A stretch of DNA of 64,000 nucleotides from Virgibacillus_F sp049310925. GTDB taxonomy: Bacteria > Bacillota > Bacilli > Bacillales > Amphibacillaceae. The translations under genes and the position numbers were made by a program. Shown piece after piece: positions 24,482 to 31,978 of the stretch. The DNA lies in the NCBI RefSeq assembly GCF_049310925.1, contig NZ_JBMERP010000003.1:80199-144198 (forward strand), in the 5' to 3' direction. Below the pieces are notes generated by a model, which made no database searches, was not told where the DNA came from, and saw only the letters and a program-made list of their open reading frames with translations. The number at the start of each line of letters is the position of its first letter. The first letter of the stretch is position 1.

Positions 24482-24818
24482 AAAAGCGTACGAGAGAAAT
24501 AAGAAAGAAGACTAGCGGTCAAGTATTCATTGTTTAGTACACGGCGGGCAGTTTTAACTACTTGTCCGTCTTTTGTGCAAAATTAACCGGTATAATATAG
24601 GAAGAAAAAGGAATGACATTAAGTTTTATAAATATACATACAAATAACGGTTGCAATAACGGTATAAGTTGGGTAATATGTAGGTAACGTAATTAGTCGC
24701 TAGGAAAGATCGTTATAAACAATCGTTATGAACATTAACAATCGTCGATAATATAAGCAAAGTGCCGGCACACTAACGATAAACTGCCGTTAAACATACC
24801 GTAAACGTGTACGCCTAC
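24482..24818. other. Right-end non-coding region with att arm-type repeats
   Basis: About 340 bp with no gene. Base style returns to that of the island backbone. It contains repeats of ATAACGGT (24645-24663 region) and a tandem 13-bp repeat (24709-24734), likely integrase or excision-factor binding sites flanking attR. Confidence 0.55.
24709..24734. repeat. Tandem 13-bp repeats, candidate integrase arm sites
   Basis: ATCGTTATAAACA and ATCGTTATGAACA lie head to tail (12 of 13 identical), 85 bp inside attR, followed by a partial third copy (AACAATCGTCG). Tyrosine integrases bind such direct repeats with their N-terminal domain. Confidence 0.55.
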
Positions 24819-24912
24819 TTTAGCATCGATAATCCGAACGCTATGGTTAGCTGTGGTTGTGGATCATCGTTTAAAGCGAAAGATCGCGCGGGCGCACCGG
24901 AAAAATGTTAGC
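24819..24912. repeat. attR: second copy of the 94-bp repeat
   Basis: Identical over 94 bp to 8687-8780. It is followed by the sequence that originally lay downstream of yutM, including the native terminator. Confidence 0.97.
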
Positions 24913-24928
24913 CTGATTTTGGATACTG

Positions 24929-24957
24929 GAACGCTCACCTGGTGGGTGTTCTACTTT
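24929..24957 (+). terminator. Original yutM terminator, displaced by the island
   Basis: GAACGCTCACC pairs with GGTGGGTGTTC (G-U allowed), then TACTTTTTTT. It starts 17 bp after attR, the place expected for the yutM terminator before integration. It may now end the restriction gene transcript. Confidence 0.75.
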
Positions 24958-24983
24958 TTTTGCAGAAAATCCAGAAACAAAAA

Positions 24984-25006
24984 AGCCTGTGTATTGTGCA
25001 CAGGCT
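24984..25006 (-). terminator. Terminator of yumC
   Basis: AGCCTGTG/CACAGGCT stem with a 7-base loop, 13 bp past the yumC stop, followed on the minus strand by TTTTTTG. Confidence 0.75.
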
Positions 25007-25018
25007 GTAATTTTTATA

Positions 25019-26002
25019 CTAAAACATACTAGTTGAATGCTTTGGTTGCAAGCGTGCTTTTGGATCAATGTATGACTTAGCGTTATTGATGGCTGTTGGA
25101 CCTTCACCAAAACCGGTTGCAATTAATTTAACTTTACCAAGATACGTACAAATATCACCAGCTGCATAAATGCCCTGAATATTTGTTTCCATTTTAGAGT
25201 TAACAACAATACTATTCTTTTCGATTTCAAGTCCCCAATCCTTAATAGGTCCTAAGGAAGAAACAAAGCCATAGTTACACAATAAAGTATCAACATGTAA
25301 AGTGATTTCCTTATCCCCTTTAACTTCTTGAAGGACAAGCTGTTCAATTCGTTCTTCCCCTATAACTTCTGCTGGGGCAAAGGGAGTGACGACATTGACA
25401 CTTGATGCCATCAATTTCTCTACACTGTGTTCATGTGCTCTAAATTTATCACGGCGGTGTACGAGTGTTACACTTTTTGCTATTGGTTCTAACATAAGCG
25501 CCCAATCCACAGCAGAGTCTCCTCCACCAAGTAGAACAACATCCTGACCAGCATAATGACTCATTTCTTTTACATGATAATGTAGGTTTATACCTTCAAA
25601 TTTTTCAGAATTATCAAGATTGAGGCGGCGTGGTTGGAAAGCACCGTTTCCAGCTGTGACAATAATTGTCTTGGAATAGTGAACTTCCTTATTAGTTGTC
25701 AACTTAAATGTATTGTCTTCTAATCGTTCGACCTTTTCAATTTCTTGTTCCAATACAATAGATGGATCAAACATGTTCGCTTGTTCTTCAAGGTTGTCCA
25801 CTAATTCCTGGGCCCTGACTTTCGGAAATCCAGCAATATCATATATATATTTTTCAGGGTAAAGGGCAGTTAGTTGCCCTCCCGTGTGTGGAAGGCTCTC
25901 TATAATTTTGACGCTTGCTTGTCTCATTCCACCATAAAAGGCTGTAAATAACCCTACTGGGCCTGCTCCAACTATTGTCACATCGTAAATATTTTCGGAC
26001 AT
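25019..26002 (-). CDS. yumC: Ferredoxin-NADP+ reductase, thioredoxin-reductase-like
   Basis: About 327 aa from ATG 26002 (MSENIYDVTIV). FAD-binding GAGPVGLF (about residues 12-19), central NADPH-binding GGGDSAVDWA (about 160), and the C-terminal FAD motif AAGDI (about 287). It has no CxxC, which separates it from thioredoxin reductase and places it in the YumC ferredoxin/flavodoxin-NADP reductase group. It would supply or drain electrons for Fe-S and other metabolism. Divergent from the NADH dehydrogenase gene. Before the island it was the convergent neighbour of yutM. Confidence 0.9.
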   Translation of the reverse strand: MSENIYDVTIVGAGPVGLFTAFYGGMRQASVKIIESLPHTGGQLTALYPEKYIYDIAGFPKVRAQELVDNLEEQANMFDPSIVLEQEIEKVERLEDNTFKLTTNKEVHYSKTIIVTAGNGAFQPRRLNLDNSEKFEGINLHYHVKEMSHYAGQDVVLLGGGDSAVDWALMLEPIAKSVTLVHRRDKFRAHEHSVEKLMASSVNVVTPFAPAEVIGEERIEQLVLQEVKGDKEITLHVDTLLCNYGFVSSLGPIKDWGLEIEKNSIVVNSKMETNIQGIYAAGDICTYLGKVKLIATGFGEGPTAINNAKSYIDPKARLQPKHSTSMF

Positions 26003-26315
26003 GGTTAATTCCCCCAATTTAGCTGTTTCTTTTTCCCATCATGCTTATATTATCATAAACTTAGTGTTTTGTTTATTTTTAACTTCAATAACGTTAAGAT
26101 TACGAAAATATTAAATTTTATAACATAAAAATAAAGGTTGAAAGTGTAGATGAAAAGAGCTACTATTATTTTTAGGCATTATATTACATTTGTGTGACAA
26201 ATTAAAAATATCTTTTAACCCTTTTTTTTGTACTAATACGTGAAATATGTCACATACATTTATAATAATAATACAGAAGTGTAACGAAATTATACAGATG
26301 GAAGTGATGAGAGAG
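26003..26315. other. Divergent promoter region yumC / yumB
   Basis: About 310 bp, very AT-rich, no ORF supported. It contains a TATAAT-like box (26261-26266) and a GTGA-N6-TCAC palindrome (26240-26253) upstream of yumB. Confidence 0.5.
26240..26253. promoter_or_regulatory. Rex-like operator upstream of the NADH dehydrogenase
   Basis: GTGAAATATGTCAC, an inverted repeat close to the Rex consensus (TTGTGAA-N4-TTCACAA), sits next to a TATAAT-like box and 62 bp before the start codon. Rex controls ndh by NADH/NAD+ in B. subtilis; extension of this to yumB here is inference. Confidence 0.4.
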
Positions 26316-27536
26316 ATGAAGAATCCGAGTATAGTAATTTTGGGTGCAGGGTACGGTGGAATGATGACTACTGTAAATCTACAGAAGTCTTTAGGGGTGA
26401 ATCAAGCTAATATTACGTTAGTTAACAAGCATGATTATCACTATCAAACAACATGGTTGCATGAAAATGCTGCAGGTACACTGCATCATGACCGAACACG
26501 TATTGAAATAAAAGAAGTAGTTAACATGAATAAAGTTAACTTTGTAAAGGATACGGTTGTTTCCATAAAACCTGACGAGAAAAAGGTTAAACTAAAAAAC
26601 GGTGAGCTTTCCTATGATTACCTGGTAATTGCTTTAGGTTTTGAAGCAGCAACTTTTGGAATTCCAGGACTTGATGAACATGCTTTCAAAATAGGAAGCA
26701 TCAATAGTGCGCGTTTAATAAAAGAGCACATTGAATACAATTTTGCAAAATATAATAATGAAAAACATCCGAATGATGCGCGTCTGAATATAGTTGTTGG
26801 TGGTGGTGGTTTCACAGGAATTGAGTTTGCAGGTGAGTTAGCCAACCGTATACCAGAGTTGTGTAAGGAATATGATATTGATAAACACAAAGTACGCGTT
26901 ATTACGATAGAAGGTGCGCCAACTGTACTGCCAGGATTTGATCCAGATCTCGTAGAATATGCAATGAATTCTTTAGAAGCCCGTGGGATAGAAATAAAAA
27001 CAGGTGCATTATTAAAAGAGTGTAAAGCAGACAGCATTGTAATTGAAAAGGATGGCAAGCTGGAAGAAATTCCTACAATGACAACTGTGTGGGCTGCTGG
27101 AGTCCGTGCTAATTCAATCGTTGAGGCATCCGGATTCGAAACAAATCGTGGGAAAATAGAAGTGCGGAGCGATATGCGAGCTCCCGATTATGACAATGTT
27201 TTTGTTGTAGGTGACTGTGCTTTAATAATGAATAAAGAAAGTGGACGACCATTTCCTCCAACTGCCCAAATCGCAATTCAAATGGCAGGTGCTGTTGCGC
27301 ATAACGTGAAAGCCGTTGCGATGGGAAGTAGTGGATTGGAAAGTTTTGAACCAAAAATTTTGGGCACTGTAGCATCATTAGGACACGACGACGCAATTGG
27401 TGTAATTCTAAATGACCGTAAATTATTTGGTTGGAAAGCTACCGTAATGAAAAAGATTATTGATAACCGCTACCTGTTAAAATTGGGTGGGCCTGGTTTA
27501 TTATTTAAAAAAGGAAAATTTAATATTTTTTATTAA
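26316..27536 (+). CDS. yumB: Type II NADH dehydrogenase (Ndh/YumB-like)
   Basis: About 406 aa from ATG 26316 (GAGAGAG before it); the preceding in-frame ATG codons lack an SD. N-terminal dinucleotide motif GAGYGGM (about residues 9-15), second GGGGFTGIEFAGEL (about 165) for NADH, and GDCALI (about 302) for FAD. A C-terminal amphipathic tail (residues 370-406) fits membrane-surface attachment. It oxidises NADH and reduces menaquinone without proton pumping. The men genes at 44-52 kb supply the quinone. Confidence 0.9.
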   Translation: MKNPSIVILGAGYGGMMTTVNLQKSLGVNQANITLVNKHDYHYQTTWLHENAAGTLHHDRTRIEIKEVVNMNKVNFVKDTVVSIKPDEKKVKLKNGELSYDYLVIALGFEAATFGIPGLDEHAFKIGSINSARLIKEHIEYNFAKYNNEKHPNDARLNIVVGGGGFTGIEFAGELANRIPELCKEYDIDKHKVRVITIEGAPTVLPGFDPDLVEYAMNSLEARGIEIKTGALLKECKADSIVIEKDGKLEEIPTMTTVWAAGVRANSIVEASGFETNRGKIEVRSDMRAPDYDNVFVVGDCALIMNKESGRPFPPTAQIAIQMAGAVAHNVKAVAMGSSGLESFEPKILGTVASLGHDDAIGVILNDRKLFGWKATVMKKIIDNRYLLKLGGPGLLFKKGKFNIFY

Positions 27537-27548
27537 ATTCTTATCCGA

Positions 27549-27579
27549 GCAAAGGCAAAGTTGCTGCCTTTGCTTTTTT
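27549..27579 (+). terminator. Terminator after yumB
   Basis: GCAAAGGCA/TGCCTTTGC stem, 7-base loop, then TTTTTT. Confidence 0.85.
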
Positions 27580-27636
27580 GATGTTTTCCTATAAAATATA
27601 ACTTGTGTTAAAGATTGTACGAGGGAGGATTCATAA

Positions 27637-27960
27637 GTGATTCCATCAGTTGTTCAAATTATAATGTCAGTTTTACTATATTTGGTGATTTTTTTCGGAC
27701 TAGCTTTTATTCTTAATATGCTGTTACGAAAGACTTGGTTAATGGCTTGTATATATCCAATTATTGTATTATTAATAGTTGACGATATAGCAATGACCGC
27801 CTATTTTACAGACTTGCCTAATTCAGTTTCTATAGCATTTACCAAACTAATGGAAATTACTCCAGTTGATATAATTATCTTAAGTTCTGGTTTAGCAGGC
27901 ACGATTATATCTGGGGTAGTTATTAAGTTTTTAAGGAAAAGCGGGTATCAAATGTTTTAA
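27637..27960 (+). CDS. yuiB: Membrane protein YuiB
   Basis: 107 aa, GTG start at 27637 with GGGAGG upstream. Three to four hydrophobic segments cover most of the protein (about 5-30, 32-52, 70-100). It corresponds to B. subtilis YuiB in the same gene order (yumB-yuiB-yuiC-yuiD). Its function is unknown. Probably cotranscribed with yuiC. Confidence 0.8.
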   Translation: MIPSVVQIIMSVLLYLVIFFGLAFILNMLLRKTWLMACIYPIIVLLIVDDIAMTAYFTDLPNSVSIAFTKLMEITPVDIIILSSGLAGTIISGVVIKFLRKSGYQMF

Positions 27961-28018
27961 TTAAAATGAATAAAAAGCAAATAGAATGGAAATGATGACA
28001 TGCAGTGAGGTGTTATCA

Positions 28019-28708
28019 ATGAAAACAAAAGCTTTTATTCGGAGAAGTCTAATGGTTTTATTATTTTTTGGGGCAATCTACGGCACCCTTTCATCCATTT
28101 CAAACGTAACAATAAAGGATGTTCATGTATGGGCGGAACAGGAGTCTAATAAAGCATCGTCTTTCAATGGTAGTTCCTTGAAACTGAGAGATATAGCTTT
28201 AGAGGAAAAGAAGTTGAATTTTGAAAAGGAACAAAAAAGATATATCTCCAGTGAACAAATAGAAGGACCAAAAACCATTGCTGAGGCGATGAATCTTGAA
28301 CAGTACCCAACTACAACATTGCTTGCAACAGGATATACCGCTGGGTTTGAATCGACTGGTAAAACGCCCGATCATCCTGAATATGGTATTACGTATTCCG
28401 GAGTTCAGGTAAAAAGAGATTTATATTCTACTATAGCAGCAGACTTAGACGTATACCCTATTGGTACGATTATGCATATACCAGGATATGGTTTTGGTGT
28501 AGTTGCTGATAAGGGAAGTGCTATTAATGGGCATAAAATAGATCTTTTTTACCAAACAGTTGAAGATGTCTATGAAAAGTGGGGCAAGAAAAACGTAAAG
28601 GTTCGTATTGTTGAAATGGGTGATGGTTCAATAACAGAAGAAGAATTAGTAGAACTAAACAATAACGAAGTATTGCAAGTCTTTCGTGAAAAACTAATTA
28701 AGAGTTAA
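28019..28708 (+). CDS. yuiC: 3D-domain protein YuiC (MltA/lytic-transglycosylase-like)
   Basis: About 229 aa from ATG 28019 (SD GTGAGGTG); upstream in-frame ATGs have no SD. N-terminal membrane anchor (residues 8-26), then a C-terminal 3D domain (about 95-200) named for three Asp residues: KTPDHPEYG, AADLDVYPIGT and GHKIDLFYQ show them. YuiC is a muralytic transglycosylase of the stationary-phase/Sps group. It likely acts on peptidoglycan outside the membrane. Confidence 0.85.
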   Translation: MKTKAFIRRSLMVLLFFGAIYGTLSSISNVTIKDVHVWAEQESNKASSFNGSSLKLRDIALEEKKLNFEKEQKRYISSEQIEGPKTIAEAMNLEQYPTTTLLATGYTAGFESTGKTPDHPEYGITYSGVQVKRDLYSTIAADLDVYPIGTIMHIPGYGFGVVADKGSAINGHKIDLFYQTVEDVYEKWGKKNVKVRIVEMGDGSITEEELVELNNNEVLQVFREKLIKS

Positions 28709-28710
28709 TT

Positions 28711-28749
28711 AAAAAAGTGTAGGCCCATTAAAGGTGCCTACACTTTTTT
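28711..28749. terminator. Terminator between yuiC and yuiD
   Basis: A 14-bp perfect stem (AAAAAAGTGTAGGC) with an 11-base loop, ending in T6; bidirectional between convergent genes and touching the yuiD stop. Confidence 0.9.
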
Positions 28750-29221
28750 AATAGATTAGATAAAGAAGAAAAGCGATACCAATACCTGATACACCGCCAA
28801 AAAACACTTCAATTGGCTGGTGACCAAGAAGTTCTTTTAATTCTTTACGTTTTTCAAATTCTTCTTTTTTGTTCCAATCCTTTGCACCCTCAACAAAATG
28901 ATTAAAGTCCTTCATTAATTGATTTAGAAGTACCGCTTGCTCTCCTGCCTGCCTGCGAACACCTGAAGCGTCAAACATGATAATGATACTGAATACACAC
29001 GCAACAGCGAAAATTGTTGATGTTACGCCGTCAACTATTCCGATACCAGTTGACAAAGCGGCTACAGCTGCTGAATGACTGCTGGGCATACCACCCGTAC
29101 TAAAAGCGAGTTCAGGCTTGAATTCTCTCGTTACAATAAAACGTATTGGAATTTTAACGACTTGTGCAAAGATGATTGCTGTTAATGCAGCCCATAAAGG
29201 AAAATTTAAAAATAAGTCCAT
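28748..29221 (-). CDS. yuiD: Divergent PAP2-family membrane protein YuiD
   Basis: 157 aa with four hydrophobic helices. The divergent PAP2 (DUF212) pattern is visible: GGMPSSHSAAVAALSTGIG with the SSH signature, FDASGVRRQAG, and ELLGHQPIEVFFGG. The family resembles phosphatidic acid phosphatases, but the activity of YuiD is unproven. Confidence 0.85.
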   Translation of the reverse strand: MDLFLNFPLWAALTAIIFAQVVKIPIRFIVTREFKPELAFSTGGMPSSHSAAVAALSTGIGIVDGVTSTIFAVACVFSIIIMFDASGVRRQAGEQAVLLNQLMKDFNHFVEGAKDWNKKEEFEKRKELKELLGHQPIEVFFGGVSGIGIAFLLYLIY

Positions 29222-29351
29222 GAATGGATTGTCATCCTTTCTGTGCTATTTACATATTTTAATGACAGTCTATGTTCACTAATTTAATTATATCGGTAAT
29301 TTTATCATATGAGGTTGTAATAATCATGTATTTACTTTTGTGGAAACAAAA

Positions 29352-29379
29352 AAATCGTTCTACATGTGCAGAACGATTT
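29352..29379 (-). terminator. Terminator of bioY
   Basis: AAATCGTTCT/AGAACGATTT stem, 8-base loop, T-run on the minus strand. Confidence 0.8.
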
Positions 29380-29390
29380 GTAATTCAAAT

Positions 29391-29990
29391 TTATATTTTT
29401 GCTCTCTGGGCTGTCCATTTCATTGGCACACGTTTTGACAATGTTACCATGAAAACTGCCGCTAGACATGCTAGCACTGTATCCTTCACAATAAATGGTA
29501 TCATGCTAACCCATGCAACAGAATAAGAGATGTCTAGAGATAACCATGTGTTCATTGCTAGGTACATATAAGAGACACCAATTGAATAATTCATAATTAA
29601 ACCGACCAAAGCCGCGATTGTATAAATAGGAACGGAAGGCTTTTTACTTGCTTCTGAAATCCACCCTACAAAAAACGCTATAAATATAAATGATAGGATG
29701 AAACCGCCGGTAGGACTTACTATTGCCATTGGACCTGCACTGAAATTCGCAAAAACAGGAACACCAGCCATTCCAACTAAAATGTATGTAAGCATTGAAA
29801 TAGAACCTAGTTTCTTACCAAGCATTAATCCAGCTAATATTGCAAAAAACGTTTGTAAAGATATTGGAACGGTTGCCCCTCCAATAGGAACTGCAAGCAT
29901 TGGGAACCAAACTGTTATGTTAGCACCTATAGCCATTAAACAAACAAATACTGCTCCAAATGTTAGATCGACAGTACGTAATTTATTCAT
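29391..29990 (-). CDS. bioY: Biotin ECF transporter S component BioY
   Basis: About 199 aa from ATG 29990. Six membrane helices; family segments include GGATVPISLQTFFAILAG-type sequence (residues near 40) and SPTGGFILSF. BioY binds biotin and works with the shared EcfAAT module, which is not in this window. A BirA-type operator overlaps its promoter, so biotin should repress it. The shorter start is chosen because GGTGGA is then correctly spaced. Confidence 0.9.
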   Translation of the reverse strand: MNKLRTVDLTFGAVFVCLMAIGANITVWFPMLAVPIGGATVPISLQTFFAILAGLMLGKKLGSISMLTYILVGMAGVPVFANFSAGPMAIVSPTGGFILSFIFIAFFVGWISEASKKPSVPIYTIAALVGLIMNYSIGVSYMYLAMNTWLSLDISYSVAWVSMIPFIVKDTVLACLAAVFMVTLSKRVPMKWTAQRAKI

Positions 29991-30035
29991 ATATAATTCC
30001 ACCTTTCCTCATTATAATAAACAGGAAAGCTTTTA

Positions 30036-30065
30036 TTGTCAACTAGTTTTTATTTTAGTTTACAA
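30036..30065 (-). promoter_or_regulatory. BirA operator and promoter of bioY
   Basis: On the minus strand TTGTAAAC-N14-GTTGACAA is a BirA-type biotin operator. TTGACA in its second half is also the -35 box, with TATTAT 17 bases downstream as -10. Repressor binding would block RNA polymerase directly. Confidence 0.75.
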
Positions 30066-30085
30066 TAAAAATAAAAAATAAAAAC

Positions 30086-30114
30086 TAGCCAGTGGACTAA
30101 AAGACCACCGGCTA
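30086..30114 (-). terminator. Terminator of deoD
   Basis: TAGCCaGTGG/CCACcGGCTA stem, 9-base loop, T-rich minus-strand tail. Confidence 0.75.
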
Positions 30115-30117
30115 ATT

Positions 30118-30825
30118 TTATCTAATCGCAGCTTCCAATGCAACAATCATCATTTCATTAAACGTAGTTTGGCGTTCCTCCGAAGAAGTTTCTTCACCAG
30201 TGAGTATATGGTCAGAAACTGTCAGTACAGATAATGCCTGACGGTCATATTTAGCAGCAAGTGTATATAAAGCTGATGTTTCCATCTCGATTGCTAAAAC
30301 TTTATACCTTGCAAGTAAGTCGTTTAATTCTGCTGCATTGTCTCGATAAAAGGTATCACTTGTAAACACATTACCAACGCGTAGATTCATTCCCTTATCG
30401 TTTCCAATGTCATATGCAGTTTTTAATAAATCAAAATCAGCTAGTGGAGCATAATCTATCCCATCAAACACCATACGGTTTATTTGAGAGTCGGTTGTTG
30501 CACCTTGTGCCAAGATTACATCACGAACTTTTACATCCTTTTGAATGGCTCCACAAGTTCCTACACGAATTAATTTTTGAACATCGTAACTTTGGATTAA
30601 CTCATTAACGTAGATGGATATCGAAGGGACTCCCATTCCTGTGCCCTGAACCGATACACGCTCACCTTTATATGTGCCAGTAAAACCGTACATACCACGA
30701 ACCTCATTATATTGTGAAACATTTTCTAAAAATGTATCTGCAATATACTTTGCCCGTAAAGGATCCCCAGGCAACAAAATCTTATCAGCTACTTCATTTT
30801 TATTAGCGCCTATATGCACACTCAT
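30118..30825 (-). CDS. deoD: Purine nucleoside phosphorylase DeoD
   Basis: About 235 aa from ATG 30825 (SD GGAGGAAA); the upstream open frame has no SD. It begins MSVHIGANKNEVADKILLPG with the family GDPLRAK loop, VGTCGAIQ, and catalytic VLAIEMETSALY (the EMET box) and SDH near the C terminus. The hexameric bacterial enzyme splits purine ribo- and deoxyribonucleosides with phosphate. Standard length. Confidence 0.95.
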   Translation of the reverse strand: MSVHIGANKNEVADKILLPGDPLRAKYIADTFLENVSQYNEVRGMYGFTGTYKGERVSVQGTGMGVPSISIYVNELIQSYDVQKLIRVGTCGAIQKDVKVRDVILAQGATTDSQINRMVFDGIDYAPLADFDLLKTAYDIGNDKGMNLRVGNVFTSDTFYRDNAAELNDLLARYKVLAIEMETSALYTLAAKYDRQALSVLTVSDHILTGEETSSEERQTTFNEMMIVALEAAIR

Positions 30826-31081
30826 ATACTTTCCTCCAATAAACAGGTCTCTATTACAAAATAACGGTACCACATCAGAATATGAAAAACAAATGAATTG
30901 TAAATTAGAAGGGTCCCTTGATGGTGCCTGGCACATTATCCATTTTTTCCCACCGATTTTATTTATGTGGGCTTTGTTCTTTCATTCAACCATGAAATTG
31001 TATATAATATAATTAGTTTACTTCTGTACATAATGAATGTAAATTTAATGATTGTAGTGAGTAAGGAAAGGATGAGATAAA

Positions 31082-31345
31082 ATGAAAGAACAAACATTTA
31101 CAATTACAGCAGACACTGGTGTTCATGCACGTCCTGCAACGCTATTGGTAAATAAAGCTGGCCAATACGAATCTGAGGTTGAGGTTAGCTATAACGGTAA
31201 AACGGTTAATTTAAAATCGATTATGGGTGTTATGTCCTTAGGAGTTCCAAAGGACGCAGAAATTAAAGTCACTGCTACTGGCGGAGATGAAGAAGAAGCA
31301 TTAGCAGGTGTTGCGGAAGTTATCAAAGAACATCTAGGTGAATAA
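31082..31345 (+). CDS. ptsH: HPr phosphocarrier (PtsH)
   Basis: 87 aa. Both regulatory sites are present: H15 (GVHARPA), phosphorylated by enzyme I, and S46 (LKSIMG), phosphorylated by HPr kinase, so this is true HPr and not Crh (which lacks H15). It carries phosphate for PTS sugars and acts with CcpA. It stands alone with its own terminator; ptsI and ptsG are not adjacent. Confidence 0.93.
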   Translation: MKEQTFTITADTGVHARPATLLVNKAGQYESEVEVSYNGKTVNLKSIMGVMSLGVPKDAEIKVTATGGDEEEALAGVAEVIKEHLGE

Positions 31346-31352
31346 CATGTAG

Positions 31353-31383
31353 AAAGCTAGAGCTAAAAAAACTCTAGCTTTTT
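31353..31383 (+). terminator. Terminator after ptsH
   Basis: AAAGCTAGAG/CTCTAGCTTT stem with a 9-base loop and T-run. Confidence 0.85.
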
Positions 31384-31482
31384 ATTATACTGATAGGAAA
31401 GTTAAATATTTAGAGATTTTTCCATTAAATCTTTGGGGAAAGCTAAGTATCCTAATAAAATAACTAGTCAGAGGTGAAAAAT

Positions 31483-31971
31483 ATGAAGATCACCGTATCA
31501 CAATTACCAGGTATAGGACAGAAGATTTCCATGAAGACAGCAGAGGACGATATGCTTGTCATTATTGTTCATCATACAGGTAAAAGAGAGTTGTACTTCT
31601 TTGAGGATAGTGACAGTGAAGAAGCAGATTTCGCAATGGACTTAACCCCAGAGGAAACTAGAGAGTTGGCAGCTCAGTTACTGGGAGCAACCTACCAGCC
31701 TGCGGATATTGAAAAAATGCGTATGTTTAAACGACAAATTATTGTTGACTATATAAAAATAAAAGAAAAGTCATCACTTGTTGATAAAACTATAGAAGAA
31801 TCTGACGTTAGAAATAAAACCGGCGCAACTATAATAGGAATTGTTCATGGTGATGATGCTATTGCAATACCGGAAACTGATACGACATTAAAACCAGGAG
31901 ATATTTTAATGTCGATTGGTAAAGAAGAGCAGATTTCTTCTCTATCAAAGCTTTGTCAGGGAGAGGAATAA
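31483..31971 (+). CDS. khtT: K+/H+ antiporter regulatory subunit KhtT
   Basis: 162 aa from ATG 31483 (SD GAGGTGA). The N-terminal half is an alpha/beta KhtT domain; the C-terminal half (about 75-160) is a TrkA-C (RCK-C) domain (NKTGATIIGIVHGDD, TLKPGDILMSIG). It gates KhtU, probably via c-di-AMP and pH as shown for B. subtilis. It ends 7 bases before khtU. Confidence 0.88.
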   Translation: MKITVSQLPGIGQKISMKTAEDDMLVIIVHHTGKRELYFFEDSDSEEADFAMDLTPEETRELAAQLLGATYQPADIEKMRMFKRQIIVDYIKIKEKSSLVDKTIEESDVRNKTGATIIGIVHGDDAIAIPETDTTLKPGDILMSIGKEEQISSLSKLCQGEE

Positions 31972-31978
31972 AGTTGGC

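Larger units (their letters stand above)
8687..24912. mobile_element. 16.1-kb integrative element (defence island) in yutM
   Basis: Bounded by the 94-bp attL and attR repeats, with a tyrosine integrase gene next to attL. Contents: integrase, serine recombinase, HTH proteins, ParB with a parS-like site, a P-loop ATPase, an ABC-3C system, an IS200/IS605 copy, a truncated second integrase and an MmeI-type restriction enzyme. Several segments (8.8-12.3, 14-15.7, 21.1-21.6 kb) favour CG-containing codons such as ACG, CGT and GCG unlike the host genes, showing foreign origin. No relaxase, type IV secretion or capsid genes are seen. It interrupts the expected yutM-yumC gene order. Confidence 0.95.

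Noticed and set aside
8781..24818. Integrative conjugative element or prophage
   Set aside because: No relaxase, coupling protein, type IV secretion, capsid, tail or lysis genes are visible.
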